DNA of 64,000 nucleotides from Methanosarcina barkeri MS (GCF_000970025.1 NZ_CP009528.1:434001-498000); one strand, 5' to 3'. Shown: positions 1 through 9,744, counted from the first letter of the stretch. Notes: generated by a model not told the origin, from the letters alone. Numbers and translations are program-made.

Positions 1-454
1 TTGCAGATTCCACATCACTTTCTGTGAGGACATCGATTTCTTCCTGTTCAATACTTGCGTTGATCGAGTTGTGGATTGCCCTGTCTGCAACACCGATTTC
101 AGTACAGTACTGTGCTGCGGCTGCACGCACATTTCCGGCTGAGGAGTCGATCAGGAAGGGAGTCCTGTCGTCAATCTCAACGAACCAGTCAATATAGCGC
201 TTGATTGATTCGGGAGTTTCTCCTACAATCTGATTTACGTAGGGGTTTCCAGTGGCATCGCTCAGTGAGACCTGGGTGTTCCAGAGGGTTTCTGCAGCAG
301 CTCTGTCGAAAATACCCTTATCTTCATCAGTCACAATCTTGTGCCTTGCATAGAACATCGTACTGACTAACACGGTTGGGAATTCACCCGGCTGTCCGCC
401 GAATTTAACTCCACCGATTTCAAAAACTTCCTGTTTCTTGTCAAACTTGAACAT
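1..454 (-). CDS. mtrH: MtrH, methyl-H4MPT:CoM methyltransferase subunit H (N-terminal part, cut by window edge)
   Basis: Only the first ~151 codons are in the window; the gene continues to the left. Translation begins MFKFDKKQEVFEIGGVK and runs on with a TIM-barrel-like N-terminus (GGQPGEFPTVLVSTMFYARH). It is the last gene of the mtrEDCBAFGH order seen here. In the family, MtrH transfers the methyl group from methyl-tetrahydromethanopterin (tetrahydrosarcinapterin in Methanosarcina) to the cob(I)amide carried by MtrA. The start is an ATG preceded by GTGAGGG, 13 bases after the mtrG stop, which fits translation from the same mRNA. Nothing can be said about the C-terminal part. Confidence 0.95.
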   Translation of the reverse strand, partial: MFKFDKKQEVFEIGGVKFGGQPGEFPTVLVSTMFYARHKIVTDEDKGIFDRAAAETLWNTQVSLSDATGNPYVNQIVGETPESIKRYIDWFVEIDDRTPFLIDSSAGNVRAAAAQYCTEIGVADRAIHNSINASIEQEEIDVLTESDVESA

Positions 455-467
455 TTTGATCCCTCAC

Positions 468-686
468 TTACATGAACATTGATGATACCACAGTATATAT
501 CAGGAAGAGCAACAGGCCAATAAATCCGCCGTACAGAATTCCAATATCCCTTCCTACTTTCTTTCCGATTTTTTGTGCAACTTCACTGTTGACAAACTCA
601 ATCTTTTCATCTATCTTATCGAGCCTTTTCATTACTTCGTTAAATTCACCTGGCTCTACAAATGCTGCTGGTGCTTTTCCATCCAT
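468..686 (-). CDS. mtrG: MtrG, methyl-H4MPT:CoM methyltransferase subunit G
   Basis: A 72-residue protein with a charged N-terminal half (PGEFNEVMKRLDKIDEKIEFVN) and one C-terminal transmembrane helix (GILYGGFIGLLLFLIYTVV). Size, single membrane anchor and position between mtrF and mtrH match MtrG of the membrane-bound, sodium-pumping methyltransferase complex. A GGTGAAA ribosome-binding sequence precedes the ATG. MtrG has no known catalytic residue and probably helps hold the peripheral MtrA/MtrH part on the membrane core; that last point is inference. Confidence 0.93.
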   Translation of the reverse strand: MDGKAPAAFVEPGEFNEVMKRLDKIDEKIEFVNSEVAQKIGKKVGRDIGILYGGFIGLLLFLIYTVVSSMFM

Positions 687-699
687 GTTATTTCACCTC

Positions 700-921
700 T
701 CACCAGAACAGTAACGGGAGTACAATGACCATCAGCAGCGAAAAGAGGAAACCTGCTGCAAAGCCGGCCATCCCGGTAGCCGCAACCCCGGAATCCAGCT
801 TCTGGTTTCTCGCAATCAACTGTGCTCTATATCGAATACTCTCAACAGTAGCATCAATTGCTCCCATCTGAGGGGCAAGCACCATTGGGACGCCTTTATC
901 GTATTCTTCTGCCATTTTCAT
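700..921 (-). CDS. mtrF: MtrF, methyl-H4MPT:CoM methyltransferase subunit F
   Basis: A 73-residue protein: soluble N-terminus ([20 protein letters not shown]) followed by one long hydrophobic C-terminal helix ([24 protein letters not shown]). Its ATG shares one base with the mtrA stop codon (TAATG), which suggests translational coupling. MtrF resembles the N-terminal region of MtrA in the family, and the MAPQMGAID-type stretch fits this. The identification rests on size, anchor and operon position. A GGGAGGTAAT sequence provides the ribosome-binding site. Confidence 0.93.
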   Translation of the reverse strand: MKMAEEYDKGVPMVLAPQMGAIDATVESIRYRAQLIARNQKLDSGVAATGMAGFAAGFLFSLLMVIVLPLLFW

Positions 922-1643
922 TACCTCCCTAGCAGTAATAATCCAAGCAGGGATATGGTTATTGTCAACCCTATCATGGCGCCTTCGATCTTTCCTGCGT
1001 GAACTCCTGAGTGGAACTTGTTCAAGTTTCCTATATCCATCATACGGGCTTCAATTGCCTTCAGTCTGCCGCGGATAACTGCAATTTCCCCGGAAACCGG
1101 CCTGACAACACCGCCTTCTTCTTCTTCTTCGCCTTCCTCACTGATCTCCACGATCATAGGTTCTGCATCAAAAGCACCCGGGTCTTTTGAGGCGAGTTCT
1201 TTCACTTTGGAGGTTATGGCACCCATATCCTCGGTATCAAGAAGGTTGACAACCTGAACCTGTTCCTGGAAACGAGTAATTGCGTCTGCATTCAGGTTTT
1301 CCACATATGGAATTGCACCCAGTGCTCCTGAAATCCTGTTGTCTTTTACACCGTTTGCATGAAGGCTCATTATTGACTGACCGGTAATGTGCCCTTTAAC
1401 CTCAGAGCCGGTCACAAGCAAGTACCTGATGTTAGGGTTTGAGATAATGTGAGCAACTACCTTTTCAATACCGAGATTTTCGGTTTTACAGGATCCGGTA
1501 ACGGCTGCTCCTGCATCAAGGATTGACCCGCCTGGAAGATGTGACCCGCAGGTAATTACCAGTACACAGTTTTTGACATCGCCTACTTCATATTCTCCTT
1601 TCAGGATAGGCCATCCTGGGGCTGGTTCTCTTTTATCTGCCAT
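921..1643 (-). CDS. mtrA: MtrA, corrinoid-binding subunit of methyl-H4MPT:CoM methyltransferase
   Basis: A 240-residue protein. The N-terminal ~170 residues form the corrinoid-binding domain ([18 protein letters not shown] at the start; [18 protein letters not shown] near residues 78-95). His85 in the GHITG motif corresponds to the cobalt ligand known as His84 in the family. A glutamate-rich linker (about residues 170-178) leads to a C-terminal membrane helix ([16 protein letters not shown]). In the complex MtrA shuttles the methyl group between MtrH and the site where it is passed to coenzyme M. Length is usual for the family, and the gene sits between mtrB and mtrF as expected. Confidence 0.97.
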   Translation of the reverse strand: MADKREPAPGWPILKGEYEVGDVKNCVLVITCGSHLPGGSILDAGAAVTGSCKTENLGIEKVVAHIISNPNIRYLLVTGSEVKGHITGQSIMSLHANGVKDNRISGALGAIPYVENLNADAITRFQEQVQVVNLLDTEDMGAITSKVKELASKDPGAFDAEPMIVEISEEGEEEEEGGVVRPVSGEIAVIRGRLKAIEARMMDIGNLNKFHSGVHAGKIEGAMIGLTITISLLGLLLLGR

Positions 1644-1644
1644 T

Positions 1645-1971
1645 TTACACCACCCCTTTCATCAAACTTGCTATATATATGACAAGGGCAAGCAGCCCGC
1701 TGAAAGCAAGCCCTATAACGACTCCGTAGAAAGTGTTCCCATAAAATCCTGCCATATAGGAGGTGTTCTCACGGCCTGGCCAGGAGTTAAGAAGCGGCTT
1801 ACTGGGCGAAAGGGAATTCACCAGATCGTCTGCAATTGCATCCAGTTTGTCCACTCTCTCAAATACGGATTCCATGGAATACTGAATCGAGTCTTTCCGT
1901 TCTTGTGTTATGGTTCCCGTTTCCGGATCCATAACTAAATTTAACTCGGGAGCTATTCTAACCATGCTCAT
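1645..1971 (-). CDS. mtrB: MtrB, methyl-H4MPT:CoM methyltransferase subunit B
   Basis: A 108-residue protein beginning [19 protein letters not shown], with a hydrophilic N-terminal three quarters and one C-terminal membrane helix ([20 protein letters not shown]). This is the usual MtrB layout. The ATG overlaps the mtrC stop by four bases (ATGA), so the two are probably translationally coupled. MtrB is a structural subunit of the sodium-translocating complex with no assigned catalytic function. Confidence 0.95.
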   Translation of the reverse strand: MSMVRIAPELNLVMDPETGTITQERKDSIQYSMESVFERVDKLDAIADDLVNSLSPSKPLLNSWPGRENTSYMAGFYGNTFYGVVIGLAFSGLLALVIYIASLMKGVV

Positions 1972-2771
1972 TGTAGTTCCTCCGAACTAGGCAGCATACC
2001 ACTTCCAACCACTGCATATGCATCTCTCTTAATAAGTGCATAGTGCTTGCTGAAAGCGACATACCAGATGACAATTCCTATAAGCATGTTTAAGCCAGCA
2101 GCCATTAATCCTTCATGGAGTGAAGAGGCAAAGCCTGCAATTATTAATGCAATTGCTCCTTTTTCAACAGCAAGCATAAGGGTTCTGTCCTGCGTCTCAT
2201 CAGGTCCCAGGCTAGCGTTGAAGGGGTGAAGGATTCCCATACCACCTATTATAAAGATCAGTGCAATGTATCCGTTTGCAACGACATATTGGACAACTGA
2301 AGCATAATCGAAGGATCCAGCAATGACAACACTCAGCCCGAGAATTACAAGGGTTCCTGCACATGAAATCTCTACCATTGCCTTTTCCATTATGGGGATG
2401 CCCATTCCGATTACTTTGTTTGCAAGGGCACCAATAACGCCACCTATGATTGCTGCTACAACGACGGCTACTATAGGCCCTGCAGGGCCTCCTATTGAAA
2501 GTCCGAAGAGAGCTGCTAAAATACCCATACCAAGGGCAAGCATACCGATTGATGGGACACCTGTACCAAGTCCATAGCTTGCAACACGGCGAACCGCATC
2601 AGCACCCCAGACCGTTGCACAGATTGCTCCAAGACCTCCAAAGAAGGAATATGCTGGAGGTGCGAAATTACCAAGGTAGATTCCGACGAGACCGCCGACT
2701 ATACCTAAAGCCATTATTGTTTGTGGAGGATATCCGCCTTTGGCCTCTCCTCCTGCTCCACCTGCAGACAT
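1968..2771 (-). CDS. mtrC: MtrC, integral membrane subunit of methyl-H4MPT:CoM methyltransferase
   Basis: A 267-residue, strongly hydrophobic protein with about seven or eight predicted helices. I chose the ATG at 2771 ([18 protein letters not shown]) over the longer frame opening at 2801, because 2771 follows directly after the mtrD stop and the family starts with this glycine/alanine-rich stretch. A GGAGGTATT ribosome-binding site lies 5' of this ATG. MtrC, MtrD and MtrE make the membrane core that couples methyl transfer to sodium export. Confidence 0.95.
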   Translation of the reverse strand: MSAGGAGGEAKGGYPPQTIMALGIVGGLVGIYLGNFAPPAYSFFGGLGAICATVWGADAVRRVASYGLGTGVPSIGMLALGMGILAALFGLSIGGPAGPIVAVVVAAIIGGVIGALANKVIGMGIPIMEKAMVEISCAGTLVILGLSVVIAGSFDYASVVQYVVANGYIALIFIIGGMGILHPFNASLGPDETQDRTLMLAVEKGAIALIIAGFASSLHEGLMAAGLNMLIGIVIWYVAFSKHYALIKRDAYAVVGSGMLPSSEELQ

Positions 2772-2772
2772 A

Positions 2773-3525
2773 TTAAATACCTCCGAGCTGTGCGATTGCA
2801 ACTACCGCCACGATAGCACACAGTATTGTTGCTACGAGGGAAGAAACTACCGCCTTTGGCCATTTTTTGAATTTCGGATCGTGGAACCCTTCAATTGTAC
2901 CTCCTATGTTATAGGAAGGAATTACAGCGTTCACAAAGAAAATACCTATTGCAAATATTGCTGCAACTGCTACAAGCTCATGTCCTGTGACCGAGTTGGT
3001 AACTCCAACCGCTTCCAGGCCTGCGTTCATACCCACTTCTATGAGTGAATAGTAAACAAGGGACCCTCCTAGTCCACCAAGGCCACCGCCTATAACTCCA
3101 CTCACAAAACTTACTGTAGGAAGTCCATGCCCTTCAGTACCCTGGGATACATAAAGGTCCTGCCTGTACTTTGTAATAGGGTCAACCTTTACTTTTGCTG
3201 AAGAAGGCACAACACCCACACCATAAACATAGACCCAGGTACCGACAATCATAGTCACAGAGATCATGATCATTGCACCCACTGCGCCTGAAGCCAGAAT
3301 CAGGGGGAGACTGTCTGTTACGTTCATCATGAAGCCTGCACTAACAAGTCCTGTCAGACCTGCGCCTGCTGCCAGCTGCACTGTACCGGTACCGATACCA
3401 GTTGCTTGAGCCATAGCTGCAGGTGCACCGCCCACAGGCACGAAGTGGACACTCCAGGAAATCAAAACGCCGCCGATTGTGATAAGAGCCATCCAGATGA
3501 TATTTCCTAAGATAGCGTCAATCAT
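2773..3525 (-). CDS. mtrD: MtrD, integral membrane subunit of methyl-H4MPT:CoM methyltransferase
   Basis: A 250-residue membrane protein starting [20 protein letters not shown], with about six hydrophobic segments and the conserved central stretch [21 protein letters not shown]. It matches MtrD in length and position. The ATG overlaps the mtrE stop by four bases, so mtrE-mtrD-mtrC look translationally linked. It belongs to the sodium-translocating membrane core. Confidence 0.96.
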   Translation of the reverse strand: MIDAILGNIIWMALITIGGVLISWSVHFVPVGGAPAAMAQATGIGTGTVQLAAGAGLTGLVSAGFMMNVTDSLPLILASGAVGAMIMISVTMIVGTWVYVYGVGVVPSSAKVKVDPITKYRQDLYVSQGTEGHGLPTVSFVSGVIGGGLGGLGGSLVYYSLIEVGMNAGLEAVGVTNSVTGHELVAVAAIFAIGIFFVNAVIPSYNIGGTIEGFHDPKFKKWPKAVVSSLVATILCAIVAVVAIAQLGGI

Positions 3526-4430
3526 GCTGAAGCCTCCTCAGCTTTATCTTCTTTATAAGGTCCATATGCTTTGCGGGCATAGACTTCCATCTTCCAGTTC
3601 CAGATAATTAAAATAAAGACAATAACAACGCCTGCAATAACAGAGAGCCAGCCAAGGTTCTTTGCAGGATCAAAAATAGTGGTTATCCAGCTTCCGAGGA
3701 ATACAGTCATACCAAAAGCAAGCCCTGTGACAGGACCTCCGAACTTGGCACAGAACCAGGAGTTATCGAACCCATCCCTGAGACCGGATTCGGCATATCT
3801 TACAATGTTTCCTGAGTTTGAAGCGTTTAGACCAGAACCATATTCAAACTGCTGGAACTCACGTTCTGCACCGTAGTGAACGTCGCCTGTTGATGATCCG
3901 ATTGCACCTACCGTGATACCCCATATAAAAGCCAGCATAGTTAGCGGGAATGGGTGTCCGAGTACAACGGTCATTAAGAACGATACCACTAGAATACAGA
4001 AAGTTGTTATGAACGCATATCCCATAATTGTTGGGATATGACTCCTTATCATATCAAGATAAATCGGCTGCTTGAACCGACTCTGACTGGCACATCTGCC
4101 CATTGTAGCAGTTACCGCAAAGGTTGCGTGCACACATGCTGCAATAAGTGAACCAAATACCAGTGCAAAGAGTGGGGACATGGTAAACTCACTTATTAAT
4201 ACTGTTGCAACGGCTGCACCAATCGAACACATTAATGCATTTGATGGTGGTTCTCCAGATATCGCTTTGTTAAATATTCTGTGGGGAAACATCATTTGGG
4301 GAGCTAACTGTACCTGAGAGTTAGGGTTACTCTGCGAACCGACATCAGATTCCAGGTCTTCCGAGGCACCTGCAATGGTCGCAGCCACTCCAATAAGTGC
4401 AAGCACTCCCATGCTTATGAGTGGTTCCAT
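3522..4430 (-). CDS. mtrE: MtrE, integral membrane subunit of methyl-H4MPT:CoM methyltransferase, first gene of the operon
   Basis: A 302-residue protein with at least six membrane helices and a long polar loop carrying [21 protein letters not shown], typical of MtrE. In the family this subunit is the main candidate for carrying the sodium path; an acidic residue in a membrane helix has been proposed, which I cannot pinpoint here. It is the promoter-proximal gene. A strong AAAGGAGG ribosome-binding site lies six to seven bases before the ATG. The operon order mtrEDCBAFGH is that known in Methanosarcina. About 800 AT-rich bases with no gene lie upstream. Confidence 0.96.
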   Translation of the reverse strand: MEPLISMGVLALIGVAATIAGASEDLESDVGSQSNPNSQVQLAPQMMFPHRIFNKAISGEPPSNALMCSIGAAVATVLISEFTMSPLFALVFGSLIAACVHATFAVTATMGRCASQSRFKQPIYLDMIRSHIPTIMGYAFITTFCILVVSFLMTVVLGHPFPLTMLAFIWGITVGAIGSSTGDVHYGAEREFQQFEYGSGLNASNSGNIVRYAESGLRDGFDNSWFCAKFGGPVTGLAFGMTVFLGSWITTIFDPAKNLGWLSVIAGVVIVFILIIWNWKMEVYARKAYGPYKEDKAEEASA

Positions 4431-4448
4431 TCATTTTCCTCCTTTGTA

Positions 4449-4464
4449 TTATTACATGTAATAA
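4449..4464. promoter_or_regulatory. Perfect 16-bp palindrome in the mtr leader
   Basis: The sequence TTATTACATGTAATAA is a perfect inverted repeat ending 18 bases before the mtrE start codon, just outside the ribosome-binding site. It is GC-poor, but perfect symmetry over 16 bases is unlikely to be trivial. It could be an operator or an RNA hairpin that hides the ribosome-binding site. No binding protein is known to me. Confidence 0.45.
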
Positions 4465-5239
4465 GGTGGATTCAAAAAACGCTGTACATTTTTTTAAAAT
4501 CGTCTGCCATATCATTACAAAGAATTATGATTATGACGCGCGTTAATTTTTTGATTAGAGAGGATCATTCATAAACCTTTCGAAATATGTAGGCTTTTAA
4601 AATATTATTATATGCCTATATAATATATAATCAATTTTATAAGATAGACCGCGCATGTAAAAATAAACAAAGTCATATATTTATATAAACAAAAAAATTC
4701 TACTCATCCCAATATAATATAAAGATTCCGATTGTAACTAATGAATTTTTGTATTTATTTTTGGGAATATAATTATTAATTTTATATTAATAAGTTATCC
4801 CGATGTGGTTTTTATATTATTAATTTTTATAAAATATATAATTTATTAACTTTCTCGTTTATTTGAGATCAAAATAAAGTATGTTTTCTGTATCATACAT
4901 AAACATATATTTGATACTGTTTATGCCTACAATCAAAATATATTTTCCACAAAAAACTATATACTTATTATAAAAACTACTCATAAATAAAATTGAGTTG
5001 TTCCGTGGGAAACATTTATTTATATATAAATATGTTGGCCGGGTTTGTTATATTAATACGGTAAAAACTGTTTGGCTGCAATTTAAGAGCTACTTACTGT
5101 ATATTTTCAATTTTGCCTATCAAAGAATTAATTATTTTAGAAATTTGGCATTGGAATTTGGCTAATAATTTTAACTCACAAATTTAATTTAGGCATACAT
5201 CAGAAAAGGATTTTTATATTTAGTTCCCTTGCATAATGT
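4465..5239. other. Long AT-rich intergenic region between mtrE and the TIM-barrel gene (divergent promoters)
   Basis: About 775 bases with no open frame of credible coding character. It must hold the mtr promoter on the minus strand and the promoter of the plus-strand gene at 5240. A possible minus-strand box A is the CGAAAGGTTTATGAAT segment (positions 4569-4585), which would put the mtr transcript start roughly 110 bases before mtrE. An imperfect palindrome (AACATTTATTTATA facing TATAAATATGTT) lies at 5009-5034. No RNA gene was recognised. Confidence 0.4.
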
Positions 5240-6049
5240 GTGATTTTAGGAGCTTCATCTTTTGCTGGCAACCCTGAGGATTTAAAGGAACATGTTGAAT
5301 CCATAGAATTGTATATCCCCAAACTTGGGATCTACAATGGTTCGACACTTGAAATTGAAAAGCTTGATCGGGTACTTGACGATATCTCGATATATGATTT
5401 TGCAGTTACAGTTCACGCTCCTTACTTTGCTGGAGACTCAAAATATCCTTCAGCTCTCCAGCTTGATACTGCAAGAATGAGCGAGAGGGAATTTTCCCTT
5501 ATGGAAGAATCAATCTCGCTTGCAAGTCGGGTCGAAGCCCCTGTAGTGGTGCTACATCCGGGTAGGATTGGACTTAATAAGGAAAAATCTTATATTTCTA
5601 TGGTTAAAAACCTCAACAAGCTTGCATCCCTGGCTGAAGATTACGGAGTGACTCTGGGCCTTGAAAACAAGGAAGGTACAGACCCCTCGAACTTTTGCTG
5701 TGAGGCAAAGGAGCTTTCTCGGACCATAGAAGCTGTGAATTCCGAACACCTGAAAGCCACTTTTGATATAGGACACGCAAACCTTACCTGTGGCGGGGAT
5801 CCTGAAAAACTCATGGAGTTTGTCCAGACCTTGCAGAAGCATATCATCCATCTTCACCTGCATGATAATAGTGGGCAGTGGACAGAAATGTACGATGGAG
5901 ACGAGCATATGGCTCCCGGAGAAGGTTGCGTGGATTTTTCAGTCCTGAAACTGCTTTCGGGATATAGAGGCGTCTATAATTTTGAGGTATTCTCTCTCGA
6001 AGATCTTCTTTTTGGAAAAAAGACCCTTGAAAACGCCTTCAAGCTATAA
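5240..6049 (+). CDS. Sugar-phosphate isomerase/epimerase-like TIM-barrel protein (xylose isomerase / endonuclease IV fold)
   Basis: A 269-residue protein with the landmarks of the AP-endonuclease-2/xylose-isomerase-like barrel: VHAPYF (about residue 53), VVLHPGRIG (about 98), LGLENKEG (about 136), ATFDIGHANL (about 173), HIIHLHLHDN (about 201) and a terminal NFEVF. The Glu, Asp/His and His positions in these motifs are the usual metal ligands. The best start is the GTG at 5240; an ATG four bases earlier is out of frame. Whether it acts on a sugar phosphate, an inositol or damaged DNA cannot be told. It stands alone, divergent from mtr. Confidence 0.8.
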   Translation: MILGASSFAGNPEDLKEHVESIELYIPKLGIYNGSTLEIEKLDRVLDDISIYDFAVTVHAPYFAGDSKYPSALQLDTARMSEREFSLMEESISLASRVEAPVVVLHPGRIGLNKEKSYISMVKNLNKLASLAEDYGVTLGLENKEGTDPSNFCCEAKELSRTIEAVNSEHLKATFDIGHANLTCGGDPEKLMEFVQTLQKHIIHLHLHDNSGQWTEMYDGDEHMAPGEGCVDFSVLKLLSGYRGVYNFEVFSLEDLLFGKKTLENAFKL

Positions 6050-6122
6050 GAAAGGATAAATTGTGAAAAAAAGAAGCCAGGGTTCGATCAGGAACCTTAA
6101 CTCGTAGAAGTTTCTAACTAAT

Positions 6123-8042
6123 TTAAATATAGTCAATTTTTACATTTTTTTGACCAAACACGTTTTTCAACTCTTCATAGGCCGTGAAAAGTTCTCTCTT
6201 CTGCGTTCCAAGGGTTTCAAGCCTGGGCTCTGCTTTAAGCCAGATATCTCTTTCTCCGGTACCCCTTGTAACTGCAACACAAGCAAGCATATCTCCATGA
6301 GTCAACCTGTAGACTGAATCAAGCCCTGTAGGAGTTACCCACGCGGGGGATACTACTTTAAGTTTTTCAGTTAGTTCTTGCCAGCTAAGATTTTCGGAAG
6401 TACGGAGATTGAGCTGGAGGTGTGCACGTTCTCCTGTAACTTTTTCGTTGAGATTTTTAAGGAAAGCGCTATATTCTGGATCCTTCTCATTGATTTTTCT
6501 CGTTTCAGAGCGGGAAAGTTCTTTTGCTTCCTCTTCAAAGAAAGGTGCAAGGTTAACCTTGCTTGATGGTTTTGTTATCAGGGAAACTCCAAAGAAAGCG
6601 ATTGCGCTCAGAGACATTCCCACAATAACTCCGTGGCCCATGAGAATGGGGTGAATGCTTTCAAGATAATTAGTGGCAAGGGGTGGTGTATTTATAAGGT
6701 CCAGAGCCACAAGAGCTACCTGAACAATAAACCCTATTACCATACCTGCAAACGCTCCTTCCTTAGTAGCTCTTTTCCAGTACAGGCCTCCCATTAGTGG
6801 GAAGAAGTAAGAAGAGCTTGCAATGAAAGTTGCAATTTGAATGGCATCAAGAATATTAGGAATTATGAATGAGCCTACTGTTGCAGCGAGTATGATAAAC
6901 AGTACACTGGCCCTGTTTACCAACATCATTTCCTTCATTGTAGCGTCTGGCTTTATATACCTCTGGTAAATGTCCCTCGAAATACAGGAAGCTCCTGATG
7001 TTGAAAAAGTGTCTGTACAGGACATGGAAGCTGCTGCAAGCCCGATTGCACTGAAGGCTACTACTACCGGTGCTGAGGCGAAACGCTCACTGACAAATGA
7101 TAGAAGTGCGGGCTCTGCAGAAGCCATTCCTGCGGGGTAGCCCATCCCTGCTATTTCAGGGTATATATCGTTGAGAGCTATTGCAATCACAGCGCAGACT
7201 GCAAAGATCACAGTGATCATTAGAGCGCCAATTATCATTCCGGCACTGGCAGATTTTTCATCTTTTGCAGCCCAGACTTTCTGCCAGGGGTCCTGTTCTG
7301 TAATCCAGCCCGGAATTAAGGCGAAGGAAAAGATCAGAACCATGGGAAGGCCAATTGAAAAGGGGTTCCACCAGTCTCCAGAAACATTCCCGAAAAGCTG
7401 TGAAACGCTTATTGCAGAAGTGTTGAGACCTCCATTAGCGACTGTTCCTACTGTTGCAAAAGCCATTACTATTGTGAAGAGAGCAAGGAATGAAAACTGG
7501 ATAGTATCTGTCCAGATAACTGCATACAACCCTCCGAGAGTTACGTAAAGGGAAACCGCAATTGCAACAATAGCTGCGGCATAGAGAGGGTCAAGACCGT
7601 AAAAAGTTTGCAGCACAAGGGAAAGCCCTGTAATGTCGGATACTGAAAAAAGAATCATTACGACAGTTATGATCAGGGCAATTGGCAATCGGACTATACT
7701 GCCATAACGCTGTTCCAGGAGTTCAGGTTGGGTGATTGCAGGTAAATTTTTGATTTTCTTCACAAGCACAGAAAGGAATAGGAGGGAAATGATGTTTGGA
7801 GCTACAAAAGCCCATATAGAGCCCATTCCCTGAAGCATATAATAACCTATGACTGCAAGAATTCCCCCAGCTGTCAGCCAGGACGCTGCAGCTGAAAAAC
7901 CCAGGGCTGAGGGCCCTATCCTGCGGCCAGCAAGCCAGAAGTCTGTAATGGATTTCTGTTTATTATTGAAGTACCAGCCAATAGCCACAAGTCCGGCTAT
8001 GTAGACTGAGAGCATTATAAGAAAAATATTATATCCATCCAT
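6123..8042 (-). CDS. Sodium:solute symporter family (SSS) transporter
   Basis: A 639-residue protein with about 13 membrane helices over the first ~520 residues. The N-terminus (YFNNKQKSITDFWLAGRRIG, then GFSAAASWLTAGG) is the SSS signature region, and later ASMSCTDTFSTSGA matches the conserved helix-8/9 region that binds sodium. Proteins of this family import solutes such as proline, pantothenate, acetate or betaine with sodium. A soluble tail of ~110 residues (from about SSKVNLAPFFEEE to the end) exceeds the minimal family length. Substrate unknown. Gene is monocistronic as far as seen. Confidence 0.88.
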   Translation of the reverse strand: MDGYNIFLIMLSVYIAGLVAIGWYFNNKQKSITDFWLAGRRIGPSALGFSAAASWLTAGGILAVIGYYMLQGMGSIWAFVAPNIISLLFLSVLVKKIKNLPAITQPELLEQRYGSIVRLPIALIITVVMILFSVSDITGLSLVLQTFYGLDPLYAAAIVAIAVSLYVTLGGLYAVIWTDTIQFSFLALFTIVMAFATVGTVANGGLNTSAISVSQLFGNVSGDWWNPFSIGLPMVLIFSFALIPGWITEQDPWQKVWAAKDEKSASAGMIIGALMITVIFAVCAVIAIALNDIYPEIAGMGYPAGMASAEPALLSFVSERFASAPVVVAFSAIGLAAASMSCTDTFSTSGASCISRDIYQRYIKPDATMKEMMLVNRASVLFIILAATVGSFIIPNILDAIQIATFIASSSYFFPLMGGLYWKRATKEGAFAGMVIGFIVQVALVALDLINTPPLATNYLESIHPILMGHGVIVGMSLSAIAFFGVSLITKPSSKVNLAPFFEEEAKELSRSETRKINEKDPEYSAFLKNLNEKVTGERAHLQLNLRTSENLSWQELTEKLKVVSPAWVTPTGLDSVYRLTHGDMLACVAVTRGTGERDIWLKAEPRLETLGTQKRELFTAYEELKNVFGQKNVKIDYI

Positions 8043-8282
8043 AAAGAAACCTTCAGAAATATTAATTAAAGTGTGTAAGCCACTCGTTTTATCAAAATTT
8101 TTAGGACATTATCCAATTTTTGAGACATCGAATCTTATATTGACATCGTATTGACATGTAGATAAATAAACTTTTACTTTCATTATAATATTTATTTAGC
8201 TCTTTACTGTCTTATGGACTCTGTTTTTTCACCTGTACAAGTTAACTTGAATTAAAATCACATTTATTATTCTAATTAATAT

Positions 8283-8405
8283 TTTTTGTTTGTATTTTTT
8301 TGTTTGTATTTTTTTGTTTGTATTTTTTTGTTTGTATTTTTTTGTTTGTATTTTTTTGTTTGTACTTTTCTTGTTTGTATTTTTTTGTTTGTACTTTTCT
8401 TGTTT
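8283..8405. repeat. 14-bp tandem repeat array (GTTTGTATTTTTTT), about nine copies
   Basis: Eight to nine head-to-tail copies of a 14-base unit, the last ones diverged to GTTTGTACTTTTCT. It lies 240 bases upstream of the symporter start, in non-coding DNA. Such arrays change length by slippage; no coding effect is expected here. Confidence 0.9.
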
Positions 8406-8473
8406 ATATTTATTTACTCTTTATTTTTATGTGTTTATTTTTAGTCTTTGGTAGTGTGCCGAAAGTTATGTAA

Positions 8474-8592
8474 TAGGGCTTACACACTTGAGGAACAAAA
8501 TCAATTATGGTAACGATTATGGAGTATAACCATATTTTATACAGTTGAAGGTTTAATGCTATTGATTTTTCAGTTCAACTGTATAAGTCCTA
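8474..8592. mobile_element. MITE with ends related to the IS4-like element of this window
   Basis: A 119-bp non-coding element. Left end TAGGGCTTACACACTTGA and right end (reverse complement) TAGGACTTATACAGTTGA form terminal inverted repeats. It is flanked by a direct repeat of TGTAA (ATGTAA if one A is shared), a target-site duplication. The right end resembles the TAGGACTTACGCAGTT terminus of the IS copies at 52264 and 62455, and a sister copy of equal length lies at 39529. It probably moves with the transposase of that IS. Confidence 0.75.
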
Positions 8593-8931
8593 TGTAAATT
8601 ATTACTGACTCTGTATCCTTTTTCTTCGCTGTTCCTATGGGATTAGATGATTCTTAATTCAGGACCTCATTGGTTTTTATGAGGACATTATGAGGATAGC
8701 CGCACAAAATAAAGAAGAACCGAAATCTTCTAAAAATCGGTTGATAGTTGAGTAGCCAGCTTCGTAGAGTTTGAAAATATGCTAAATTACAGGGTATCTC
8801 TGTGGACAGCGGACTTCCAGGGACTAAAGTAAGAGTAATTATTCATGCTTCAGGGGATATTAAGGTAGTGAGCTAGTACATGCCTTTCTGATGCCTGAGA
8901 AACATAGTTTTAAGTAAAACTTCCGCACAAT

Positions 8932-8982
8932 CCAGCATCAGAAACTCTCTACAGGGCAGAGTTACCGAATTCTGGATGCTGG
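8932..8982 (+). promoter_or_regulatory. Strong two-part hairpin in the leader of the ModE-like gene
   Basis: CCAGCATCAGAA pairs with TTCTGGATGCTGG (one bulged G), and inside it AACTCT pairs with AGAGTT around a nine-base loop. The structure ends about 150 bases before the regulator's start codon and would be in its 5' UTR if transcription starts further upstream. It could equally be a degenerate repeat or a terminator-like element. Role unknown. Confidence 0.4.
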
Positions 8983-9129
8983 AAACTCTTGTTTGGGTGA
9001 AAGTTGATTGTGGCGTTCTTCATAATGCTCTCATAACCCGAAATCAGCAGAGGAAATGGGTATCCTTCCTGAAGTTCCGGTGTATGCCCAGTTAAGGGCA
9101 AGTTCTGTCCATGTGCTCTGGTGTAAAAG

Positions 9130-9744
9130 GTGAAATTTGTGAAAGCAAGAACAAAGGTCTGGTTTACGGAAGACGGAAAGACCGTCATGGGTGCTGGAAG
9201 AGCTACGTTACTGAAGGCAATAGAAGAAGAGCACTCGCTTCGGAAAGCCTGTAAGAAGCTTGAGATCTCATATAAACAAGCCTGGATAGTACTTAAAAAA
9301 ATGAATGAAGCCCTTGACGAACCCGCAGTCGTCACAGTGCGAGGGGGAAAAAATCAGGGTACCTTCCTGACTGACCTCGGAAGAAAGTTATTGGCTGAGT
9401 ACGAGGCCAGTAAGCAGCTTATTAGTGAAACCATAGGGGATGAAACAGCCTGGGAAAACGTAAGCTTCAAGTTATCAGCCAGAAACCAACTCCCTGGTAA
9501 AGTGCTTGAAGTGAAGAAAAACGGGCTTGTATCTAAAATTACGATTGAAATGGAACCTTCAGTTATAACCTCAGTAGTCACTGAAGAAGCTGTAGAAAAA
9601 CTTGATATCAAACCTGGAGATAGGGTTTACGCGGTCATCAAATCGACCGAGGTAATGGTTGCAAAAATTGTTGGTGAAAAAGAACCTGTCGGTGAAAAAG
9701 AACCTACAAAAATCGATTCAAGGGAGACAGATCGCTCCGACTGA
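9130..9744 (+). CDS. ModE-like molybdate-responsive transcription regulator (HTH plus one TOBE domain)
   Basis: A 204-residue protein. Residues ~1-85 form the winged HTH of the ModE type (VMGAGRATLLKAIEEEHSLR, AWIVLKKMNEALDEPAV, VRGGKNQGTFLTDLG). Residues ~117-180 form a molybdate-binding TOBE/mop domain (NQLPGKVLEVKKNGLVSKIT ... IKPGDRVYAVIKSTEVMVAKI). The tail repeats VGEKEP twice. Bacterial ModE usually has two TOBE units; only one is seen here. GTG at 9130 is used as start; a second GTG at 9139 is possible. ModE proteins bind molybdate or tungstate and control uptake and molybdoenzyme genes. Palindromes that fit ModE operators lie before the genes at 38379 and 40362. Confidence 0.85.
   Translation: MKFVKARTKVWFTEDGKTVMGAGRATLLKAIEEEHSLRKACKKLEISYKQAWIVLKKMNEALDEPAVVTVRGGKNQGTFLTDLGRKLLAEYEASKQLISETIGDETAWENVSFKLSARNQLPGKVLEVKKNGLVSKITIEMEPSVITSVVTEEAVEKLDIKPGDRVYAVIKSTEVMVAKIVGEKEPVGEKEPTKIDSRETDRSD

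Noticed and set aside
2772-2801. Longer MtrC start at 2801
   Set aside because: It would lie inside mtrD; the ATG at 2771 has a ribosome-binding site and the family N-terminus.
6078-6110. GGTTCGATCAGGAACC as a possible tRNA T-arm
   Set aside because: No acceptor, D or anticodon stems can be drawn around it; it is a short hairpin.
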